Part shown: positions 33,940 through 42,584 of the stretch, piece by piece
How the letters are laid out: each line of letters opens with the position of its first letter
Position numbering within the stretch: position 1 is the stretch's first letter
Source of the DNA: Verrucomicrobiota bacterium
Lineage (GTDB): Bacteria; Verrucomicrobiota; Verrucomicrobiia; Opitutales; Opitutaceae
Direction: 5' to 3'
Assembly (NCBI GenBank): GCA_016871755.1
Contig: VHCJ01000008.1
Location: 55,810-119,809, forward strand
DNA: 64,000 nt
Made by a program: the position numbers and the translations under genes
Notes under the pieces: generated by a model
Seen by the model: only the letters and a program-made list of their open reading frames with translations
Databases searched by the model: none
What the model was told of the DNA's origin: nothing

Positions 33940-35673
33940 ATGAATCCGACCCCACGATCCTCCCCGATTCCCTCCCTCCTGCCTCCAGCCCGTTCCGACG
34001 CGCTGCCATCCGCGTCGACTCGGCGGCGCCGCGGTCCGTGGACGACGGTGTTCGCCTGCGCCCTGGCGCTGGCGGCGCTCCCGGCGGCCGCGCTGGCGGC
34101 CGACGCCGAAAACATCGGCACCCGGCGCGAACTCTTCGTTGACCAGGCGCTGGTCGAGCGTCTCTCGGGTCGCGCGGAGCTCCGGCTCCACCAGCCGATC
34201 CCGCAGGAGATCAGCCTCTCGCACGACATCCCGTGGGAGGGAAGCGGCAGCGGCTACCACAGCGTGTTCCAGGACGGCGACCGCTACCGGATGTACTTCA
34301 AGGCCTACGAGATCAGCCCCCTCCGGGAGGCGGACCGCAAGCAGCCCGAGGTGCACCCGCTGTTCTGCGCCTACGCCGAGAGCACCGACGGCATTCACTG
34401 GCGCCGGCCGGAGCTCGGCCTGCATGCGTTCAACGGCTCGCGGGCAAACAACATCGTGATGGTCAGCGGACGACAGGGCAGCCTGTTCGTCGACGCCGGC
34501 CATCCGGCGGTGTTCCGCGACGACAACCCGGCCGCCACGCCCGATGCCCGCTACAAGGCCATCCTCCGCTCCGACACCCCCGAGGGCCCGCGCGGCCTGC
34601 TCGCCTTCAAGTCGCCGGACGGCCTGAACTGGACGCCGATGGCGGATCATCCCGTGATCACCAACGGGGCGTTCGACTCCCAGAACCTCGCCTTCTGGGA
34701 CGGCGAGCGCGGCGTCTACCGGGCGTACTGGCGCTACTTTGACCGCGGCTCCTCCGACCAACCCTATGTCGGCGTGCGCTCGATCCGGACCGGCACCTCG
34801 AAGGACTTCCTGCACTGGGAGAACGAGGCGGATGTGGTCTTCCCCGACGCGCCGCCCACCCACCTCTACACCAACGCCGTCAAGCCCTACCACCGCGCAC
34901 CGCACCTGTTGATCGGCTTCCCCGCCCGCTACGTGGAACGCGAGCTGAAGGGCACGATGGATGACTCGCGCGGCAAGGCCACGCCGGAGAAGATGCGCCA
35001 GTGGTCGCCCTCGATGCAGGCCCTGCCCGAGCTGGAGCACCGCCAGCTGCGCGCGTCGGCGAGCGAGCGCTATGGCACGGCCCTGACGGAGACGGTGCTG
35101 ATGGCGAGTCGCGACGGCGTCCACTTCAAGCGCTGGACCGAGGCGTTCCTCCCGCCCGGGATCGAGCGTTCCGGCACCTGGAACTACGGCAACCAGTACG
35201 TCGCCTGGCACGTCGTCGAGACGCGCTCCGCGCTCGAGGGAGCGCCGAACGAGCTCTCCTTCTACGCGGTCGAACGTTACTGGTCCGAGCAGGGCAGCGT
35301 GCTGCGGCGTTACACGCTCCGGCTCGACGGCTTCGTCTCCGCCTGGGCCCCGATGGCCGGCGGCGAGCTGGTGACCAAGCCGATCCGCTTCTCCGGTCAG
35401 ACCCTCACGCTCAACTTCGCCAGCTCGGTCGCGGGCGGCGTCCGCGTCGAACTGCAGGACGAGGCGGGCCGTCCCATCCCGGGATTCACGCTCGATGACT
35501 GCGCGCCGGTGTTCGGCGATGCGCACGAGCGTCCGGTGACCTGGCTCTCCGGCGCGGACCTCAGCGCCCTCGCTGGAAAGCCCGTGCGCCTGCGGTTCGA
35601 GCTGCGCGACGCGCATCTCTACGCCTATCGGTTTGCTCCCGCCGCCGCCAACGCTTCTGCTCAGCGCCCATGA
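33940..35673 (+). CDS. Secreted glycosidase-like beta-propeller protein (GH32/GH43-like)
   Basis: The 577-residue protein has a twin-arginine-like leader (STRRRRGPWTTVFACALALA) followed by a signal cleavage near LAADA. The middle part shows repeated strand motifs common to five-bladed glycosidase propellers and their relatives: GYHSVFQDGDRYRMYFKAYE, FCAYAESTDGIHWRRPELG, LLAFKSPDGLNWTPM, and LMASRDGVHFKRWTEAFLPP. The C-terminal 100 residues form a jelly-roll-like domain (FSGQTLTLNFASSVAGGVRV). The catalytic residues are not clear to me. The family is common in Verrucomicrobia and Planctomycetes without an assigned role. It opens an operon of four genes coupled by ATGA overlaps. Confidence 0.66.
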   Translation: MNPTPRSSPIPSLLPPARSDALPSASTRRRRGPWTTVFACALALAALPAAALAADAENIGTRRELFVDQALVERLSGRAELRLHQPIPQEISLSHDIPWEGSGSGYHSVFQDGDRYRMYFKAYEISPLREADRKQPEVHPLFCAYAESTDGIHWRRPELGLHAFNGSRANNIVMVSGRQGSLFVDAGHPAVFRDDNPAATPDARYKAILRSDTPEGPRGLLAFKSPDGLNWTPMADHPVITNGAFDSQNLAFWDGERGVYRAYWRYFDRGSSDQPYVGVRSIRTGTSKDFLHWENEADVVFPDAPPTHLYTNAVKPYHRAPHLLIGFPARYVERELKGTMDDSRGKATPEKMRQWSPSMQALPELEHRQLRASASERYGTALTETVLMASRDGVHFKRWTEAFLPPGIERSGTWNYGNQYVAWHVVETRSALEGAPNELSFYAVERYWSEQGSVLRRYTLRLDGFVSAWAPMAGGELVTKPIRFSGQTLTLNFASSVAGGVRVELQDEAGRPIPGFTLDDCAPVFGDAHERPVTWLSGADLSALAGKPVRLRFELRDAHLYAYRFAPAAANASAQRP

Positions 35674-36758
35674 CCGCGTCCCCGGCCCCGCTCAGCGCCG
35701 TCTTTCCCGCCGAGTCGCTCCGCGCGATCGGCCGCGACCTCCTCGTCGCCCTCGGCGCGCCCGATGGGCATGCCCGCGTGGTCGCCGACTCACTCGTCGC
35801 GGCCAACCTGCGGGGCGTCGACTCGCACGGCATCCAGATGCTCTCGACGTACATCCAGCAACTGCGCGCCGGCGGCATCAATGTGCCGGCGAGCGGCCAC
35901 GTTGAGCGTGAGGACGGCGTGTGCCTGCGGTACAACGGGGAGAACGGCCTTGGCCAAGTGGTGTCGGACCGTTGCACCGACCATGCGATCCGGATCGCCC
36001 GGGCGCTGGGCGTGGCGGTGGTCGTGGCGAACCACTCGAATCACTTCGGTGCCGGGGCCTGGTGGGGCGAGAAACTCGCGCGCGAGGGGTTCATCGCGAT
36101 CGTCATGAGCAACGCCTGCCCGGCGGTCGCGCCGTGGCAGGGCCGCACCCCGATCCTCGGCACCAACCCGCTTTGCGTCGCGGTGCCCGGCGCGGGCGGG
36201 CGGGGCAAGTGGATGCTCGACATGGCCACGACGACCGTGGCGCTGGGCAAGCTCGTCCACGCCTCGAACCTCAACCAGCCGACCATCCCGCGCGAGTGGG
36301 GCTTCCTCGACGCCGATGGTGAGCCGACCTCCGACACCGCGGCGGCGCAGCGCGGCAAGCCGACCCCGACGGGCGGCTACAAGGGCACGGCGCTGGCGAC
36401 GATGATCGAGATCCTCTGCGCCGGGCTGAGCGGCGGGGCGATGACCACCGAATTGCCGGTGTACCGCACCGGCGGGGACCCGCTCGGCATCAGCCACAGT
36501 TTCATCGCGATTGACCCGAAGCGCTTCCTCCCGCCGGGCGAATTCGAGGCGCGCATGGACCGCCTCGCCGGCCTCGTCAAGGCGTCGGAGCCTGCGCTCG
36601 GCTACGACGAGGTTCTCGTCGCCGGCGAACTGGAGTGGCGCCGCGAGGCCGAGCGGCTGCGCTCGGGCATCCCGGTGCCGGTCAAGCTCTGGAACCGCCT
36701 CGGCGAAATCGCCGCCGAGCTCGGCGTGTCCGTGCCCGAGCCGATCGGCCGCGTCTGA
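35670..36758 (+). CDS. Ldh-family malate/L-lactate/ureidoglycolate dehydrogenase
   Basis: The 362-residue protein has the non-Rossmann NAD(P)-binding dehydrogenase fold of this family: VAANLRGVDSHGIQMLSTYI at the N-terminus (Asp/His catalytic region), VVVANHSNHFGAGAWWG (conserved His), GTNPLCVAVPG and GGYKGTALATMIEILC. It interconverts a 2-hydroxy acid and a 2-keto acid. Substrates in the family include (R)-sulfolactate, L-lactate, ureidoglycolate and 2-keto-3-deoxy-type acids. ATG 35670 overlaps the stop of the upstream gene (ATGA), so translation is coupled. Confidence 0.9.
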   Translation: MTASPAPLSAVFPAESLRAIGRDLLVALGAPDGHARVVADSLVAANLRGVDSHGIQMLSTYIQQLRAGGINVPASGHVEREDGVCLRYNGENGLGQVVSDRCTDHAIRIARALGVAVVVANHSNHFGAGAWWGEKLAREGFIAIVMSNACPAVAPWQGRTPILGTNPLCVAVPGAGGRGKWMLDMATTTVALGKLVHASNLNQPTIPREWGFLDADGEPTSDTAAAQRGKPTPTGGYKGTALATMIEILCAGLSGGAMTTELPVYRTGGDPLGISHSFIAIDPKRFLPPGEFEARMDRLAGLVKASEPALGYDEVLVAGELEWRREAERLRSGIPVPVKLWNRLGEIAAELGVSVPEPIGRV

Positions 36759-36799
36759 GTCCGCCAGCCCGCCCGACCCTTCCCCTTCCTTTCACCCCA

Positions 36800-37855
36800 A
36801 TGAACAAATTCCGCTTTGGCATCCTCGGCTCCGGCTTCATGGGCCGGACCCACATCGAGGCGATCCGTCGCCTCCCCAACGCCGAGGTCGTCGCCGTCAC
36901 CGGCGGTTCCCGCGCCCCCGGCCTCGCTGAACGCTACCACATTGCCTGCGAGCCGGACGACGATGCGCTCCTGCGCCGCCGCGACATCGACGCGGTGGTC
37001 GTGACCACGCCCCACCACTGCCACGTCGACCAGACCCTCGCCGCCGCGGCGCAGGGCAAGCACGTGCTCGTCGAGAAGCCGCTCGCGACGTCGGCGGAGG
37101 ATTGCGACCGCATGATCGAGGCGACCACGCGGGCGAAGGTGAACCTCTCCGTCGGCTACCAGCAGCGCTTCCGCGTCAACAACGTCAAGGCCCACGAGCT
37201 CATCCGCTCCGGCGCGATCGGGTGCGTGATCACCGCCCAGATCTCGATGCCGATGTACGCCGGCACGATCAAGGCCGGTGGTTTCGGCGGCAACTGGGCC
37301 TGGTGGAACGACCCGCGCAGCCGGGCCCACCTGCTCAACAGCTCCCCGCACGGGCTCGACATGATCCGCTGGTTCACGGGGGCGGAGATCGTGACGGTGA
37401 CGGCCTTCTCGCGCACGTTCCTGCCGGACATCCCGGTCGAGGACACCACGATCGGTCTCTTTGCGCTCTCGTCGGGCGCGATCGGTTCGCTCTACTCGAG
37501 CCGCGCCCTGCCGGCGCCCTCGTTCCCGGGCGAGGAATTCCGCTTCCGGATCGTCGGCACGACGGGCCTGATCGACCTCGATGCGTACACGGAACTCAAG
37601 ATGTCGGACGAGACGAATGGCTGGCAGGTGATGTCCCGCCAGCCGCCGGTGAAGCACGAAGGGGCGGACACGGCGTTCGCCGACGTGCGGATGCAGGCGT
37701 ACCGCGACCAGATGGCGGCGTTCATCGACGCGATCGAGGGGCGGCCGAGCGTCGTGGGTAGTGCGGCGGACGGACGGGCGGCCGTCGCGGCCTGCGTCGG
37801 CATGCTCGAGGCCTCGGCGCAGCGGCGCTGGATCGATCTCGCGCCGCAGGGATGA
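36800..37855 (+). CDS. Gfo/Idh/MocA-family sugar oxidoreductase
   Basis: The 351-residue protein has FGILGSGFMGRTHIEAIRR (nucleotide-binding), VVTTPHHCHVDQTLAAAAQG and HVLVEKPLATSAEDCDRM (the EKP motif near the active site). The substrate domain contains SSPHGLDMIRWFTGAE with the usual catalytic His. It lacks a signal peptide, so it is cytoplasmic. The family oxidises a hydroxyl of a sugar or sugar acid, often C3, with NAD. It is the third gene of the operon that starts at 33940. The next gene starts inside its stop codon (ATGA). Confidence 0.91.
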   Translation: MNKFRFGILGSGFMGRTHIEAIRRLPNAEVVAVTGGSRAPGLAERYHIACEPDDDALLRRRDIDAVVVTTPHHCHVDQTLAAAAQGKHVLVEKPLATSAEDCDRMIEATTRAKVNLSVGYQQRFRVNNVKAHELIRSGAIGCVITAQISMPMYAGTIKAGGFGGNWAWWNDPRSRAHLLNSSPHGLDMIRWFTGAEIVTVTAFSRTFLPDIPVEDTTIGLFALSSGAIGSLYSSRALPAPSFPGEEFRFRIVGTTGLIDLDAYTELKMSDETNGWQVMSRQPPVKHEGADTAFADVRMQAYRDQMAAFIDAIEGRPSVVGSAADGRAAVAACVGMLEASAQRRWIDLAPQG

Positions 37856-39057
37856 GTCGGCGCACCCTGATCATTGGCGGCGGGATCGTCGGCCTCGCCG
37901 TCGCCCGCGAGCTGCTGCGTCGCGATCCGGCCCGCTCCGTGGTGCTCCTGGAGAAGGAGGACGAGGTGGGCCGGCACCAGAGCACGCACAACAGCGGCGT
38001 GCTTCACGCCGGGCTCTACTACCAGCCGGGCTCGCTCAAGGCGCGGCTGGCGGTGTCGGGCGTGCGGCTGATGACCGCCTTCTGCCGCGAGCACGGGATC
38101 GCGCACGAAATCTGCGGCAAGGTGGTCGTGGCGACGTCCGCTGCGGAGTTGCCGGCGCTGGACCGGCTCTGGGACCGGGGCCAGCGTAACGGACTGCGCG
38201 GGCTTCGCCGGCTCAACCCCGACGAACTGCGCGAGATTGAGCCACACGCCGCCGGCGTGGCGGCGGTGCACGTGCCGGAGGAGGGGATCGTCGACTACGC
38301 GGGAGTCTGTGCCGCGCAGCGGCGCGAGGTGGAGTCGGCCGGCGGAGACGTGCGCACCGGCGCCAAGGCCTCGTCGATCCGTGAAACCGCCGGCGGCTGG
38401 GTGGTCGGCACCGAGGCCGGCGAATGGGAGGCGGATTTCCTGATCAACTGCGCCGGCCTGTTCTCGGACCGGGTGGCGGAGCTGGCTGGCATTCCGCGGA
38501 CGGTGCGCATTGTGCCGTTTCGCGGGGAGTACTTCCTCCTGCGGCCCGAGGCCCAGCGACTGGTGCGGCACTTGATTTATCCGGTGCCCGACGCGCGCTT
38601 CCCTTTCCTCGGCGTTCACTTCACGCGCATGATCGGAGGCGGCGTCGAGGCCGGGCCCAATGCCGTGCTCGCGCTCGCGCGCGAGGGATACACATGGGGT
38701 GACGTCTCCATACGGGATCTGGCGGACGCGCTGACTTTCCCCGGCCTCTGGCGCTTCATGGCGCGCTATCCCGCGCTGTGCAGCCACGAGATTGTCCGCT
38801 CGCTCAGCCGCGCGCTCGCCGTCAAATCCCTTCAGCGGCTCGTCCCGGAGGTCACCGCCGCCGATCTCACGCCGGGCGGCGCCGGGGTGCGGGCGCAGGC
38901 CATGCACGTCGACGGCACGCTCATCCAGGACTTCTGGCTGGAGCAGCGGCCCCGTGCGCTGCACGTGCTGAATGCGCCGAGTCCGGCGGCGACGGCGTCG
39001 CTGGCGATCGCGCGCGAGCTGGTCGACCGGCTGCCCGGCGTGGCCCCGGCGAGCTGA
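37852..39057 (+). CDS. LhgO/LhgD-type FAD-dependent L-2-hydroxyacid oxidase
   Basis: The 401-residue protein has the FAD-binding IIGGGIVGLAVARELL and the 2-hydroxyglutarate oxidase hallmarks STHNSGVLHAGLYYQPGSLK, HEICGKVVVAT and FPFLGVHFTRMIGGG. The family oxidises L-2-hydroxyglutarate to 2-oxoglutarate and passes electrons to the quinone pool. In this operon, with Ldh and Gfo members, the substrate could be another L-2-hydroxy acid from sugar breakdown. Its start overlaps the previous stop. It is convergent with the second Gfo/Idh/MocA gene (4 bp gap). Confidence 0.9.
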   Translation: MSRRTLIIGGGIVGLAVARELLRRDPARSVVLLEKEDEVGRHQSTHNSGVLHAGLYYQPGSLKARLAVSGVRLMTAFCREHGIAHEICGKVVVATSAAELPALDRLWDRGQRNGLRGLRRLNPDELREIEPHAAGVAAVHVPEEGIVDYAGVCAAQRREVESAGGDVRTGAKASSIRETAGGWVVGTEAGEWEADFLINCAGLFSDRVAELAGIPRTVRIVPFRGEYFLLRPEAQRLVRHLIYPVPDARFPFLGVHFTRMIGGGVEAGPNAVLALAREGYTWGDVSIRDLADALTFPGLWRFMARYPALCSHEIVRSLSRALAVKSLQRLVPEVTAADLTPGGAGVRAQAMHVDGTLIQDFWLEQRPRALHVLNAPSPAATASLAIARELVDRLPGVAPAS

Positions 39058-39061
39058 GGCG

Positions 39062-40123
39062 TCAGGAGGCGACGGTAACGAAGCGGCCGGAGCGCGCGGA
39101 TTCCTCCGCAGCCTCGATCACCCGCGCGGTCCGTAACGCATCCGCCAGCTGCGTGGGCGGCGCGCCCCGTCCCTGCGTCGCGGCGATGAACTGGCGGAAA
39201 AACGTCTCGCCGAACGTGCCACCGTACGCGGATGACTCGGGCAGGGGGAAGGATTCCTCGCGCCCCGCCGGGGCGCCCGGGGTCGCGGGAGCCGACTCGA
39301 CGTAGAGCTTGGGATTGAGGTCCGGCCAGACGACGCGCCCGGCCCGGCCGTTGAAGCCGAGGTAGGAGTCGTAACCGGTGCGGTTCAGGTAGCCGGAGCC
39401 GCTGAAGGCGAGGGTGTAGCCGGCGTGGAACGTCCCGACCGTGCCCGAGGCGAAACGCAGCGACAGCGCCGCGCAGTCCTCCACCTCGATTTGCTCGCCC
39501 GAGCGGATGGCGAAGCGCGCGCCCACCTCGACGATTTCGTCGCCGGACACGTGATGGAGCAGGTCGAGCATGTGGCAGCCGAGCCAGAGCAGGATGCCGC
39601 CGCCCGCGAGCGATCGGCGGAAAAGCCAGGAACTCGGATCCCGGAAGCGCACCTGAGTCGCGAGGAAGCGACCCTCCATGGTGAGCAGCGACCCGATGCC
39701 GCCGCCCGCGACCCACTGGCGCGCGGCGATCATGCACGGATGCAGCCGGCGGGGATAGAGCACGGACGCCACCCGGTCCGCCGCCTTGGCCCGCTGCTGG
39801 AGCGCCACGATCTCCGCGGCGTTCAGTCCGGCCGGCTTCTCGATCATGAGGTGGTGACCGGAGGCGATGACCTGACCGGCCACGGCCAACATCTGATCGT
39901 GGCGGACGCAGACCAAGGCGAACGCGATGTCGGTCTGGGACAGGACGCAGTCGAGCTCCGAGGTGACCTGGATGACCTTCCGCTGCGGGGTGCCCAGCTG
40001 GCGCGTCACCGCCGCCCCGTCGGCGTCCCACAGGCAGAGTTCGGTGATCTCCGGCAGGCCCGCGAGCGTGTCGAGGAGGATCCCGGAGTGCGGATGACTC
40101 AGACCGAGGAGGGCGACCTTCAT
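39062..40123 (-). CDS. Gfo/Idh/MocA-family oxidoreductase (second of locus B)
   Basis: The 353-residue protein has an altered nucleotide loop ALLGLSHPHSG (a His-rich form) and HHLMIEKPAGLNAAEIVALQ with the EKP motif. The later segment GGGILLWLGCHMLDLLHHVSG holds the conserved His in its usual position. It is shorter in motif agreement than the gene at 36800-37855, so it is a distant paralogue. It is at the end of a four-gene minus run (DUF1553, DUF1501, SDR, this gene). Confidence 0.86.
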   Translation of the reverse strand: MKVALLGLSHPHSGILLDTLAGLPEITELCLWDADGAAVTRQLGTPQRKVIQVTSELDCVLSQTDIAFALVCVRHDQMLAVAGQVIASGHHLMIEKPAGLNAAEIVALQQRAKAADRVASVLYPRRLHPCMIAARQWVAGGGIGSLLTMEGRFLATQVRFRDPSSWLFRRSLAGGGILLWLGCHMLDLLHHVSGDEIVEVGARFAIRSGEQIEVEDCAALSLRFASGTVGTFHAGYTLAFSGSGYLNRTGYDSYLGFNGRAGRVVWPDLNPKLYVESAPATPGAPAGREESFPLPESSAYGGTFGETFFRQFIAATQGRGAPPTQLADALRTARVIEAAEESARSGRFVTVAS

Positions 40124-40152
40124 GGGAGGGGCGTGCGTGCGTGCGTTCCGGG

Positions 40153-40926
40153 TTAGTGCGCAGTGTAGCCGCCGTCGACCGCGAGGTTGGCGCCGGTGAT
40201 GTAGCGCGATGCCTCGCTGAGGAGAAAGATCACCGGTCCGCCGAGGTCCCGGTCATCCGCCATCCGCCGCAGGTAGGTGGCCTTGCAGTAGCGTTCGACG
40301 AAGAGCGGGTTCTGACCGCTGTAGAAGCCGCCGGGCGAGAGGCAGTTCACGCGGATCCCGCGCGGCCCGTAGAGGGCGGCGAAGTAGCGCGTGAGGTTGA
40401 GCATGCCCCCCTTGTGGAAGAAGTAGTCCGGGATCGCACCCATCGAAGTGCCTTCGTACAGCGAGAAGTCGGGTCCGACCATGCCCTGGATGGAGCCGAT
40501 GTTGACGATCGTGCCGGAGCCCTGCGCCACCATCATCTCGCCGAAGGCGCGGGTGATGGAGAAGAGCCCGGTGGCGTTGGTGCGCATCGAGGACTCCCAT
40601 TCGGAGAGCGGTGCCTGGACGCTCTTCATCGGGCGTGACACGGCGTTGTTGACCAGACCGTCGATCCGGCCGAAATCGGCGCGGATCGAGTCGCGCAGGC
40701 GCAGCACCGAGGCCTCGTCTCCCTGATCCAGTTCGCGCGCGTGCACGGTGTAGCCGCGCGCCGTCTCCTCGGCGGCGACGACCCGCAGCGCCTCCACGTT
40801 GCGGGAGGCGAGGACGAGCGTGGCGCCCGTCTCAGCGAGTTGCGCGGAGAGGCCGCGGCCGTAGAGGCCGGCGCCGCCGGTGAGCAGGATCACTTGACCA
40901 GCGAGGGAGAAGGGGGAAGAGGCCAT
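40153..40926 (-). CDS. Short-chain dehydrogenase/reductase
   Basis: The 257-residue protein has the cofactor loop LLTGGAGLYGRG, LVNNAVSRP, NIGSIQGMVGP (catalytic Ser) and DYFFHKGGM (Tyr and Lys of YxxxK), with YITGANLAVDGGYTAH as the C-terminal strand. It is a normal NAD(P)-dependent SDR. It is 29 bp from the Gfo/Idh/MocA gene and probably cotranscribed. The 146-bp gap before the DUF1501 gene has no coding sequence. Confidence 0.9.
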   Translation of the reverse strand: MASSPFSLAGQVILLTGGAGLYGRGLSAQLAETGATLVLASRNVEALRVVAAEETARGYTVHARELDQGDEASVLRLRDSIRADFGRIDGLVNNAVSRPMKSVQAPLSEWESSMRTNATGLFSITRAFGEMMVAQGSGTIVNIGSIQGMVGPDFSLYEGTSMGAIPDYFFHKGGMLNLTRYFAALYGPRGIRVNCLSPGGFYSGQNPLFVERYCKATYLRRMADDRDLGGPVIFLLSEASRYITGANLAVDGGYTAH

Positions 40927-41072
40927 GGGTGGGGAATGAGAGTCAGCATGGCGAGACGGGGCGGGCTGGCGAGCCCGCGCCGCTGGTCAGCTGATGTGTC
41001 CGCCGGGCCGACCGGCTCTCCGCCGCCGCCGGGTCAATCCGGGAGCCGGCCCAGCCCGTCATCCGGACCGGT

Positions 41073-42563
41073 TCAGGCGAGGATGCCCTTCACCACATGC
41101 CCGTGCACGTCGGTGAGGCGGAAGTAGCGTCCCTGATGACGGAAGGTGATCCGTTCGTGATTGATCCCGAAGAGGTGGAGCAGGGTGGCGTGGAAGTCGT
41201 GCACGTGCACGGGGTCGCGGACCACGTTGTAGCCGTACTCGTCGGTTTCGCCGTAGGTGATGCCGCGTTTCACGCCGCCTCCGGCCATCCAGAGCGAGAA
41301 GCAGCGCGGGTGGTGGTCGCGGCCGAAGTTGTCGGCGGTCATCACGCCCTGGCAGTAGTTGGTCCGGCCGAATTCGCCGCCCCAGACGACGAGGGTGTCA
41401 TCGAGCATGCCGCGGCGCTTGAGGTCGGAGACGAGCGCCGCCGACGCCTGGTCGGTCTGGAGGCTCTCCCGGCGGATGCCGCCGGGGAGGCTGCCGTGGT
41501 GATCCCAGTCCTGGTGGTAGAGCTGGATGAAGCGCACGCCGCGTTCGGCGAGACGTCGGGCGAGGAGGCAGTTCGCCGCGTAGGTGCCGGGTGTGCGCGC
41601 GTCGGGGCCGTATTCCTGGACCACGCTCTCGGGCTCGCGGCTGAGGTCCGTCACCTCGGGCACGCTGGCCTGCATCGAGAACGCCATCTCGTAATTGGAG
41701 ATGCGGGTGGTGATTTCCGCATCGGGCGTGCCCTCAAACTGGTGCTCGTGCAGTTCCCGCAGGCGATCGAGCGCGAGGCGGCGGTTCTCGGCCGAGACGC
41801 CGGCCGGGTTGTTCAGGCACAGCACTGGATCCACGCCGGAGCGGAAGCGCACGCCTTGGTGGCGGGCCGGGAGGAAGCCGGAGCCCCAGAGGTGCGACAT
41901 CAGGGGCTGGCCGGTCTTGCCCTTCGTCAGGAGGACGACGAAGGACGGGAGGTTCTCGTTTTCGCTGCCGAGGCCGTAGTCGAGCCACGACCCGAAGCTC
42001 GGCCGGCCCGGGATCTGCGAGCCGGTCTGCATGAAGGTCACGCCGGGCCCGTGATTGATCGCCTCGGTGTACATCGAACGGACGATGCACAGCTCATCCG
42101 CGATCTTTGCGGTGTGCGGCAGCAACTCGCTCACCCACGCTCCGCTCTGGCCGTACTGCGCAAAGCGGAACGGCGACCCCGCGATCGGGATCGAGCTCTG
42201 GTTGCCCGACATTCCGGTCAGGCGCTGGCCGCCGCGGACCGAATCCGGAAGCTGCTGGCCGTGCTGGCGGTTGAGCAGGGGCTTGTAGTCGTAGAGGTCG
42301 AGCTGCGAGGGGCCGCCCGACTGGAAGAGGTAGATGATGCGCTTCGCCTTCGGGGCGAAGTGGGTCAGCGCCGCCGCCGTCGCGGCGCCGGGCGCGGTCG
42401 GGGGCGCATCCGCCGCCACGAGGCGGGAGCCGCGGCCGAGCAGTTCCGCGAGCGCGATGCCGCCGAGGCCGAGGGCAAAGCGGTTCAGGCATTCGCGCCG
42501 ACTCATCTGCATCCAGGGAGCGTAGCCGGTGCAGAGCGGGGCCGGGGAGTTGGGCTGGTTCAT
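41073..42563 (-). CDS. DUF1501 family exported protein
   Basis: The 496-residue protein has a Tat-type N-terminus (SRRECLNRFALGLGGIALAE) and DUF1501 features: FLFQSGGPSQLD-like YLFQSGGPSQLDLYDYKPLL, SMYTEAINHGPGVTFMQTGS, and the C-terminal VVWGGEFGRT and DHHPRCFSLWMAGGGVK. The fold is of the alkaline-phosphatase/sulfatase type; the biochemical role is unknown. It is coexpressed with a DUF1549/DUF1553 cytochrome protein 22 bp upstream, the standard pairing in Planctomycetes and Verrucomicrobia. Confidence 0.93.
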   Translation of the reverse strand: MNQPNSPAPLCTGYAPWMQMSRRECLNRFALGLGGIALAELLGRGSRLVAADAPPTAPGAATAAALTHFAPKAKRIIYLFQSGGPSQLDLYDYKPLLNRQHGQQLPDSVRGGQRLTGMSGNQSSIPIAGSPFRFAQYGQSGAWVSELLPHTAKIADELCIVRSMYTEAINHGPGVTFMQTGSQIPGRPSFGSWLDYGLGSENENLPSFVVLLTKGKTGQPLMSHLWGSGFLPARHQGVRFRSGVDPVLCLNNPAGVSAENRRLALDRLRELHEHQFEGTPDAEITTRISNYEMAFSMQASVPEVTDLSREPESVVQEYGPDARTPGTYAANCLLARRLAERGVRFIQLYHQDWDHHGSLPGGIRRESLQTDQASAALVSDLKRRGMLDDTLVVWGGEFGRTNYCQGVMTADNFGRDHHPRCFSLWMAGGGVKRGITYGETDEYGYNVVRDPVHVHDFHATLLHLFGINHERITFRHQGRYFRLTDVHGHVVKGILA

Positions 42564-42584
42564 GGGCGGACGGGGAAAGGGGGC

